A DNA stretch of 64,000 nucleotides. It comes from Babylonia areolata. Its lineage: Eukaryota > Mollusca > Gastropoda > Neogastropoda > Buccinidae. Under the pieces are notes generated by a model. That model was not told the origin of the DNA, ran no database searches, and saw only the letters and a program-made list of their open reading frames with translations. Positions 55,654-64,000 of the stretch are shown one piece after another. The first letter of the stretch is position 1. Each line of letters begins with the position of its first letter. The stretch spans positions 9,164,229 through 9,228,228 of the forward strand of contig NC_134883.1 of NCBI RefSeq assembly GCF_041734735.1. The letters run 5' to 3'. The position numbers and the translations under genes were made by a program.

Positions 55654-55930
55654 TTTTCCCATCTCCCAGGTCAGCATATGTGCAAACCTGCTTGTGCCTG
55701 AACCACCCTCGTGTGCATACGCATGTAGAACATCAAGTACACACTGTAAAGATCCTGTAATCCATGTCAGTGTTCAGTGGGTTATGGAAACAATAACATA
55801 CCAAGCATAAAGATCCCTGCAAACACACTATGGCTACCTAAATGGTGGGGTAAAAAATGGTCAAACACATAAAAGCCTACTGGTACATACAGGTGAATGT
55901 GAGAGTTACAGCCCATGAACGAAGAAAATA
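55560..55930 (+). mobile_element. 6456-type SINE body
   Basis: From CCTGGTGGGTTAAGGGTGGA through ATCTCCCAGGTCAGCATATG and GATCCTGTAATCCATGTCAG to ACAGCCCATGAACGAAGAAA. The tRNA head is replaced by the four 26 bp units of the duplicated module. A 48 bp direct repeat, GAACGAAGAA ... AAAAGGGGTTTGCACC, follows at about 55917-55998. Confidence 0.75.
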
Positions 55931-56559
55931 GGCTCTGTTGAAAAGGGGTTTGCACCATGAACGAAGAAGATAGGGTCTGTTGAAAAGGGGTTTGCACCTT
56001 CCTGTGGTCCGTGTCTTTCTGTCATGAACTATTTCAGTGTGAACTGTTGGAGAAAGGTTTGTTGGGCATGATGGCACATGTGTGGTGAACTCAAACGAGG
56101 TGACCAAGTTTGCATCTTGAGCAGCGGTTCAGAGTTATTGACTTCACTGATTTCCCTTTTTGTCTCTTCACTGTGAGCTTACAGACCTTATGACACCTGT
56201 CAGTGACGCTCCGTCAAGGAACATTTCTTCTTACAACCTTTCCTGAATTTCAGATTCATTACCTTTAGTCAAGATCCAGGTCATTCAGATATTGTTTTTG
56301 TGTCGATAAACAGTTGGAAAGAAATAAAAGTTTGTGAAACTTTGCAGTGTTTTTTTCCTTTCTTTTCTTTGAAGTCCCTTTTCTGTTGTTGCTTTTTTCA
56401 GTTGTTGTTGTTAATTAAAAAGTCATGTTTGTTATGCAAAATCCAATTGAATTTTATGACAAAAATCTTCTTTGTTTTTTTCAACTCATTTTGATTTAGT
56501 TTGCTGTGTTTTGTAATGGCAATTTATCACTTACATTCAAAATTTAGTTAATCAAGAAG

Positions 56560-56920
56560 AGAGTGAGTCTTCACACACTGATGTGTAATTAACAAGACTG
56601 AGTCTTCACACTGATGTTTAATCAAAAAGACAGAAAATCTTCACATACTGATGCTTAATTAAGAATACATTGAGTCTTCACACACTGATGTTTAATTAAC
56701 AAGACATTGAGTCTTCACAAACTGATGTTTGATTACCACGACGTTAAGTGTTCACACACTGATGTTTGATTACCAAGACGTTAAGTGTTCACACACTGAT
56801 GTTTGATTACCACGACGTTAAGTGTTCACACACTGATGTTTGATTACCACGACGTTAAGTGTTCACACACTGATGTTTGATTACCAAGACGTTAAGTGTT
56901 CACACACTGATGTTTGAACA
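56560..56920. repeat. 37 bp minisatellite, about 10 units
   Basis: The right half is a near-perfect 37 bp repeat (GTGTTCACACACTGATGTTT plus GATTACCACGACGTTAA, alternating ACCACG and ACCAAG). Units to the left are progressively more diverged (TAATTAACAAGAC versions). Confidence 0.9.
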
Positions 56921-59239
56921 CAGCTGTGTGGTGAGCACAGGGAGAGTATTCAGTGATCACAGTGATTTTTGTTTGTTTTTTTGTTTTTTTGGTTTTCTTT
57001 GTTTCCAAATGATCAGATTTTTTTGTTTCGTTGTTGTTGTGGTTTTTTGCGTTTCTTTTTTTTTTTTGTTTTTTTTGGGGGGGGGGGGGGGTGTCCTTTG
57101 TTTGCTTTTTATTTCTGTTTGTGGTCAGCTGGGCTGTAGTATTAACAATGATTTGATCCGTTGATCTTTCATTTTCTAACCATCATGATGATCACATGTC
57201 CTGACTCAGTTCTGCTATGCAGTTTTATCTTCTTTCTTCGCCTTTGATCAGCTGTTCCACATGTATCTGTCTGCAGTGACTAAAGTCCATTAAAACTTGA
57301 AAGAGATGAATGATTGTGATTAACAACAGTATAAAGTAGCTGAGAATTACTGGTGTGTATGAAATGTGTCGGTGTTGGTGTATACACACATGCATGGGTA
57401 CACAGCCACATGCTTGGATTTCCGGGTCAAGAATTTCAGAAGACGTTGATGAATGATTTCTTAAATTTATTTGCACATACATTTCAACTGAAACATGCTC
57501 AGTGTTACAGCTATGTTACCAACAAGTATATGATAATGAAATCGATATGATATGCATTCAGTATCAGTGTATGAACTTAACAGCTAAAGCTAGCCTCTTT
57601 CAAGTACCAGAATAAGCATTATGATTAAGGCAATGTGATCACCTCGGATCATTACAAAAGTGTAGTTTTATTTTATTTTTTTTAAATAAAAATTAAAATC
57701 TTTTAAACACACTAACATACTGATGTTTCAACAGCAGAAATTCAGAATTACATCCATGATATGTATTTGTGAAAAAAATCCAAAAAACATAGTTTTATAA
57801 TACACACACACACACACGCGCGCGCGCGCCCACACACACACACACACACCATCAACACTTTTACATTGCTATACAGATTGAATCGTAACACTGTTCAAAA
57901 TAAAATTTACAAGACTGTTGATATGGTCCTGAGAAAAAACTTTACCCCCAAAAATCTCATAAGCTCCTGTTTTACTTGAAGAACGAAAGCCATTTCTGTC
58001 TTTGTTCCTCATAACAGTTCATTTGAAAATGTTTTTTGTTTTTTTTTTTAAATTATAGTCTTTTATTCATTTAGTTTTTGAGTTTCAAGGTGTCGAAGAG
58101 TGCAGACTGATCCATATATGCCATACCAAATTTTTGCAGTTTAAAAACCAGCCAAGAAAAAAGAGCAGATGTATGACCTTCCCATAGACATGATCTGATC
58201 AGGCCACAAGATTTTAAAATTTGTGAAAGATTACTTCAATCATAGTCCATTAGGCATTTACTTCAGATCCTCTTTAATCATTAGGAAAATAAATTCCTAT
58301 TTCATCTTCATTTTCCCAAGTTCTTCATCCCTTTCTTTCTGAAAATAAGCACTTTTTTTTTTCATCCTAAACTCCAATGTATTAAGTGATGTGCACTCAA
58401 AAGTAACAATTCATGCATGGATGAAATAAACAACATTCCCATGTAAATTATAAGACTTCATACTGTGTAACAATTTCATGAAAAATAAATCTTACATTGT
58501 TGATATGTAGTAGTTTAAGGACTGTATCAGTTTATGGAATGCTTCTTGATTAATAACATCACATCACCCTGATCCATACATCTATATTCAATGAAAATAT
58601 ACAAAAATAACATCAAGGCAAAAAAAAAAGAAAAAAAGAACATGACACATTTCGTAGCCATGTTTCTAACCTTGCATGATATGATATGTACACAGTGAAC
58701 AGAAATTTCATGCATTAATGTACTATATAGAATTGTAGGACAAACAAAAAGTCATGTATTCTGTAGAAAACAATCAAAATCTCAGCAAAAACATGTGAAG
58801 CACACTGCCCCTAATGAGTGTGACATAATAAAAAACAAGAGGCAAGGCCTTCAAGACTCACTTGTGATACACTTTTTTTTTTAAATCTGAGCTTTTTATG
58901 TATTGACTATAATTTTAAAATGTAATGTTTAAGATGAGAAAGATCAGTTTAAAGCAAATTAACTCCCCTAGCATTAATTACAGAGTAATTTCCCTTTTTT
59001 ACTATCTGCACCAAAACGTTTGCAAAATAAATAAAACTTCCATGCTTACAAAAGAAGTTCCTGTTTGAACAAAAAATGATAATAATGACTGCTCTAGCTG
59101 TTGGGTCAGAATATCAGATCACAGTGCCAAGTTTAGAGAATACAAAAAATATAAATATAACAGTAAATGCAGTTTGCATATAATTATGCTTCATTCTTTA
59201 TATTTTTTGTGCCCATCCCAGAGACGCAATATTGTTTTA
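56921..59239. other. Intergenic or UTR DNA
   Basis: A G run at about 57078-57091, a CA/CG tract at 57804-57850, and a faint SINE-tail remnant near 58075-58130 (GATCCATATATGCCATACCA). No coding exon recognised. Confidence 0.4.
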
Positions 59240-59420
59240 AACAAGATGACTGGAAAGAACTGAATTTTTCCTATTTTTATGCCAAATTTGGTGTCAACTG
59301 ACAAAGTAGTTGCAGAGAAAATGTCAATGTTAAAGTTTACCACGGACACACAGACACACACACAGACAACTGAACACCGGGTTAAAACATAGACTCACTT
59401 TGTTTACACAAGTGAGTCAA
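59240..59420. repeat. Interspersed repeat ending in a perfect hairpin
   Basis: GCCAAATTTGGTGTCAACTG ... AGTTTACCACGGACACACAG ... CACCGGGTTAAAACATAGAC, ending with arms GACTCACTT (59392-59400) and AAGTGAGTC (59410-59418) around a 9 base loop. It looks like a repeat I have seen in mollusc sequences; class unknown. Confidence 0.5.
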
Positions 59421-60113
59421 TAAAATAAAACAAAAGTGCAATAAAATTCATAGTATGTTATTTGGTCACAAAGACCTGATTTAACCTTTAGAAAGAAAAC
59501 GAAAATAACTAGGATGTGCACAGGGGAGACACTTCTCTCCTTCACCATGAGTTGCCTACCTTGACTTCTGCACTGATGAGAGCTTGGGAAGGTGTCTTGA
59601 AGGGGGGTTGGGGGGGGGGGGCATGAAGGGGGGATGGGAGGGAGGCAGGACTGAAGAGAGGCTGAAGTGTTGTCAGCAGGACAAAGAAGACGTGCATCAA
59701 ATGTTTCAGAAAGTCTAGGTATTTCTTTGTGGTTTTTTTTTAACCACGGCACAGGGCATCTCAGTACAGAATTTTTATACTGGAAATTCAAGTTTACTAA
59801 GTACCAGTGTGTAAATATGCACATCAAAAATCTTAAAATAACACAGAAATCAAGAACATAAGCATGTACACACACATTCCAGGGTCTAAAAATCTTGAAT
59901 AAATATTTACAATAATTGTCCACAACAAAACAACAACAAAACCACAGCTGACCACAAACTTGTGATGTTCGTCCTATTCGAAGATGACCATGGCTTCAAT
60001 TATCAGATGGAAGATCAGTGGCTGTGGTTACTGGGATGTGCACAAACTTGTATTATAACAGTTAATGCACAGTTTCTCATCACATACACTGACTCCCATT
60101 TCTTTGTCTTTCA

Positions 60114-60342
60114 TTAACTCACTCAGTACGGCCAGTCCTCTCTTTTCTACACAGACCCCTCGGATGTCCAGTGGGTGTCTGAATGACCCAACCTTTAGCT
60201 TCCATCGTCAGAATTGTGGTATTCTTTGTCAACATTCAGGTCTTCAGTATAACAGCCTTCCGCCTGCAATATTCTGATGATGGTAATTGGGGTGAAACGC
60301 TGTTAACGTCGTCTCTTTCGCCGTTCATATGGAAAGAGTTAA
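60114..60342. mobile_element. MITE flanked by TTAA, copy 2
   Basis: 229 bp from TTAACTCACTCAGTACGGCC to ATATGGAAAGAGTTAA, with TTAA at both ends. It is the reverse complement of the element at 26078-26309, with small differences. Confidence 0.8.
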
Positions 60343-61275
60343 ACTTGTTCAGCTACTGCCAGCGCTGTGATGACACAAGCATGCCCAAGACAGGCAGAAT
60401 GAATCTGGACTTTGGAGAAAGGAATTTTAAAATATAATGCTGTTATTGCTGCTGCTTTAGAGAATAATTTTAAAGTAAAATGCTGCTGCTTCAGAAAGGA
60501 ATTTTTTTTCACAAAATAAAATGCTGCTGCTGCTTGCAACAATGCTCTTCAGTCAATAAAATAAACATCAGATCATGCCCTGAATCACATATGGTCAAGT
60601 AAAGATTCAAACAGAGGCACAAGTGTATGATAGAAAAGAATGCGTACAACACGTCCTTCAGTTCATGTGACTGTTTCAACTATTTATTTACAGTCGGTCA
60701 GTGTACATCCAAAGAATCCCACCTGACCAGCAGCATACGTCAACAGAACCAAACTTCACCGATGGAAAGAGTATGGCAGTTTTGTCTCTGACACAGCAAG
60801 CTTCGTACTGTGCCAGTGTTGTCTTGCAAGAAGACTTGGTGGGCAGGGATAGAACACACACACAGACACACATTTCAAAGTCCTGTCTCCTACAATTATT
60901 ACATCCTTCCAATGTATGTCAGACCTATCCAAACATCTTTCAGAAACTTTTAACTGACAAACTTTCTTAAGACAAATTGGCCCTTGAACACCCTCTGGGG
61001 GAAAAAATTATCAGGAAGACTGTATTTTTTTTGCAATTCCTAAATGATAACATGAAAAAATAACTGAAGTGGTTAGTTCCTGACAACAGATTTGTAGGAA
61101 CAAAAAAAAAAGGAAGATTTATTTCAATATTTTTTAGTTTTTCTAAGAAATGAAACATCTGTGACTCCTGATTCACATTATTATCAATAATAAAGTGGAT
61201 CAGATTTCAAAACAAAAACCTGGAAAAAAAAAAAACGACCAACCTTCCTAACTTATTCAATGAAAGGGAACATTC
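60343..61275 (-). other. Likely downstream or 3' UTR of the - strand gene
   Basis: Non-coding. Small ATGCTGCTGCTTCAG-type repeats at 60440-60540. A - strand AATAAA lies at about 60681-60676 and is one candidate poly(A) signal for the gene ending at 62192. Confidence 0.35.
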
Positions 61276-62142
61276 TGACCCCTGATTCACACAATGACAA
61301 AGAGGATCATGCTGACAGCTGATTCACACAATGACAAAGAGGATCATGCTGATTTACACAATGACAAAGAGGATCATGCTGACAGCTGATTCACACAATG
61401 ACAAAGAGGATCATGCTGACAGCTGATTTACACAATGACAAAGAGGATCATGCTGATTTACACAATGACAAAGAGGATCATGCTGACAGCTGAGACAAAG
61501 AGGATCATGCTGACAGCTGATTCACACAATGACAAAGAGGATCATGCTGACAGCTGATTTACACAATGACAAAGAGGATCATGCTGATTTACACAATGAC
61601 AAAGAGGATCATGCTGACAGCTGATTTACACAATGACAAAGAGGATCGTGCTGACAGCTGATTCACACAATGACAAAGAGGATCATGCTGACAACTGATT
61701 CACACAATGACAAAGAGGATCATGCTGACAGCTGATTCACACAATGACAAAGAGGATCATGCTGACAACTGATTCATACAATGACAAAGAGGATCGTGCT
61801 GACAGCTGATTTACACAATGACAAAGAGGATCATGCTGACAGCTGATTCACACAATGACAAAGAGGATCATGCTGACAGCTGATTCACACAATGACAAAG
61901 AAGATCATGCTGACAGCTGATTCACACAATGACAAAGAGGATCATGCTGACAGCTGATTCACACAATGACAAAGAGGATCATGCTGACAGCTGATTCACA
62001 CAATGACAAAGAGGATCATGCTGACAGCTGATTCACACAATGACAAAGAAGATCATGCTGACAGCTGATTCACACAATGACAAAGAGGATCATGCTGACA
62101 GCTGATTCACACAATGACAAAGAGGATCATGCTGACAGCTGC
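61276..62142. repeat. 37 bp minisatellite, about 24 units
   Basis: Units of GCTGATTCACACAATGACAA plus AGAGGATCATGCTGACA; some units are shorter by about 7 bp (GCTGATTTACACAATGACAA directly after CATGCT). On the - strand it lies about 50 bp after the stop codon of the terminal exon at 62192, so it probably forms part of that gene's 3' UTR. Confidence 0.93.
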
Positions 62143-62191
62143 ACACCAGTAGACAGAAAGCGGTGTGGATCATTGTGAGGCTGGGAAGGTG

Positions 62192-62244
62192 TTAGTTGAA
62201 GAACTGGTCTGGAGGCGGCTTCTGGCCGTATGACACGTATGGCG
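62192..62244 (-). CDS. Terminal coding exon of an unrecognised gene
   Basis: After a clean acceptor (TTTTTTTCCAG) the - strand reads, in one frame, PYVSYGQKPPPDQFFN-stop (TAA at 62194-62192) following two bases that finish a split codon. The other frames give Arg/Ser-rich or Leu/Pro-rich sequence and are less protein-like. Upstream exons are not recognised, so the gene is not identified. A short Tyr/Pro-rich C-terminus like this occurs in membrane proteins, but that is only a guess. Confidence 0.45.
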
Positions 62245-62520
62245 CTGGAAAAAAACAAAAAGAAAAACAATCAGCCAGGAAACATGGCAATCACTTCTCA
62301 ACTTCACATTTCAAAATCCTTTTGGCCGTAAGACACGTATGACGCTGAAAAAAGAAAGTAAGAAAAACAATCAGCCAGGAAATACGGCAATCACTTCTCA
62401 ACTTCACATTTCAAAATCCTTTTGGCCGTAAGACACGTATGACGCTGAAAAAAGAAAGTAAGAAAAACAATCAGCCAGGATATATGGCAATCACTTAACT
62501 TCACATTTCAAAATCTTGAT
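62225..62520. repeat. 100 bp tandem triplication carrying the exon's acceptor
   Basis: Three units with period exactly 100. The first overlaps the genuine acceptor and exon start (62244). The second has a decoy acceptor CTTTTTTCAG at 62345 and the third at 62445, each followed on the - strand by SYVSYGQKDFEM-stop (62344-62304 and 62444-62404). Confidence 0.88.
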
Positions 62521-62884
62521 AAAAAAAAAAAAAAAGACAGAGAAAAGATTCCTATCTAAATCTCTCTCTCTGACTGCATCCACCCCACTGCCCCCACTAC
62601 CTTCCCTCTTGAAGTCATAAACCATTGATATCCTTGGAGGAAGAATATTCATACATATTGTGCGTTCTATCGAGGCGATTGCTTTTTCACATCAACAGTA
62701 TGTTTTTTTCTCACAGAGTCCCAGTACAGAAAAAATATATAGTTGAGAAGAAAAAGAAAAAGGACAAATAATAATGCTCAATGGCAGCAGAAATATGTTC
62801 AACAAAATCATCATATGCGTTTTATTGACAAACTCTCTCTCTGGCGTCTGCTGGGGGAAGAAAACAGAGTTGTTACTCTCTACA
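62521..62884 (-). other. Intron or intergenic, no feature
   Basis: A run at 62521-62535, a short (TC) tract, otherwise nothing recognised. Confidence 0.4.
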
Positions 62885-63678
62885 TGTTTGAAACAAACTT
62901 ATACACTCTACTTGTTTGAAACAAACTTATACACTCCACTTGTTTGAAACAAACTTATACACTCCACTTGTTTGAAACAAACTTATACACTCTACTTGTT
63001 TGAAACAAACTTATACACTCCACTTGTTTGAAACAAACTTATACACTCTACCTGTTTGAAACAAACTTATACACTTGTTTGAAACAAACTTATACACTCT
63101 ACTTGTTTGAAACAAACTTATACACTTGTTTGAAACAAACTTATACACTCTACTTGTTTGAAACAAACTTATACACTCTACTTGTTTGAAACAAACTTAT
63201 ACACTTGTTTGAAACAAACTTATACACTCTACTTGTTTGAAACAAACTTATACACTCTACTTGTTTGAAACAAACTTATACACTTGTTTGAAACAAACTT
63301 ATACACTCCACTTGTTTGAAACAAACGTATACACTCCACTTGTTTGAAACAAACTTATACACTCTACCTGTTTGAAACAAACTTATACACTTGTTTGAAA
63401 CAAACTTATACACTCTACTTGTTTGAAACAAACTTATACACTTGTTTGAAACAAACTTATACACTCTACTTGTTTGAAACAAACTTATACACTCCACTTG
63501 TTTGAAACAAACGTATACACTCCATTTGTTTGAAACAAACTTATACACTTGTTTGAAACAAACTTATACACTCCACTTGTTTGAAACAAACGTATACACT
63601 CCATTTGTTTGAAACAAACTTATACACTCTACTTGTTTGAAACAAACTTATACACTCCACTTGTTTGAAACAAACTTA
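62885..63678. repeat. 28/23 bp minisatellite with near-palindromic core
   Basis: About 30 units of TTGTTTGAAACAAACTTATA plus CACTCTAC (28 bp), or without TCTAC (23 bp). Each contains TTGTTT-G-AAACAA, a perfect 6 bp inverted repeat around one base. Variants include CTCCAC and AAACGTATAC. Confidence 0.93.
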
Positions 63679-64000
63679 TCTAAACCTGCTTCCACAAGTG
63701 TGTGCCATTTTTTCACTGTATGCCCTTTTGAGTCAGTGACTACTCTTTTGTTCACGGTAATGAGCATTCAGATATGATTTCTTTTTTTCTGCTACCATTC
63801 GGTCTTCGTGCCTTGTACTTGCAAATAATCCCATCATCTCCACACCCATTTTCAATAAGAAATAGAAAAATACACAGACAAGGAATTACACTTCCTGGTG
63901 TGGAGATTTCTGTTTTCCAATCTAAACTTGTACATTATGAATCCTATAATAATTGGTTCTCCCCCTATTTTACTTTAAGAAAAAACGATTATTAAAAATT
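63679..64000. other. Right edge, no recognised feature
   Basis: Unique-looking A/T-rich DNA. No coding or repeat signal that can be supported. Confidence 0.4.

Noticed and set aside
61276-63678. CRISPR-like array
   Set aside because: Repeats are contiguous minisatellite units without unique spacers, in an animal genome.

Overview
The window looks like nuclear DNA of a mollusc, most likely a gastropod. The genes are animal genes with many GT-AG introns. The repeat landscape (tRNA-derived SINEs, SINE pieces that look like the Nin-DC type, several non-LTR retrotransposons, long CA/GT tracts, abundant minisatellites) is one I associate with gastropod genomes. That assignment is inference; no search was run.

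Four host loci can be supported. (1) + strand, 2485-12040: the last six coding exons of an S-adenosylhomocysteine hydrolase-like gene of the AHCYL1/AHCYL2 (IRBIT) type, 156 residues plus stop; upstream exons lie outside the window. Its long 3' UTR probably runs to about 16.56 kb. (2) - strand, 35604-19686: nuclear respiratory factor 1 (NRF1). Eight coding exons join in phase into a 473-residue protein with nuclear localisation signal, DNA-binding domain and Q/T-rich activation region. A possible leader exon and promoter lie near 37.4-38.0 kb. The two genes converge, and candidate poly(A) signals of both strands sit about 20 bp apart at 16.55-16.58 kb. (3) + strand, 48555-52339: two final exons encoding the ubiquitin-binding zinc finger (ZnF-UBP) end of an HDAC6-like protein. 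No other HDAC6 exon is visible, and a 100-N gap lies just upstream. (4) - strand, 62244-62192: the final exon of an unrecognised gene ending in FFN-stop, with a minisatellite in its 3' UTR.

The rest is repeats and transposable elements: a 65-71 bp minisatellite (1-456), a 106 bp array (1838-2484), a 3.35 kb G/T-rich minisatellite (2930-6281), a tRNA-SINE with target-site duplication (6456-6826), LINE pieces at 6.97, 25.7-26.9, 31.4-32.6, 40.3-40.9, 41.7-44.9, 48.8-51.5 kb, TTAA-flanked MITEs (26.1 and 60.1 kb), elements with terminal inverted repeats (18.9 and 25.3-27.1 kb), a 457 bp tandem duplication (23.5-24.4 kb), a 0.7 kb duplication in which only one copy holds a SINE (53.8-55.65 kb), and minisatellites at 56.56-56.92, 61.28-62.14 and 62.89-63.68 kb. 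No LTR retroelement, Polinton or CRISPR array was seen.

The most unusual pattern is that two unrelated genes, on opposite strands and 60 kb apart, each have a tandem array in the intron just upstream of an exon whose repeat unit includes that exon's own 3' splice site and first 20-28 coding bases. This produces rows of decoy acceptors, each followed by a short reading frame and a stop.
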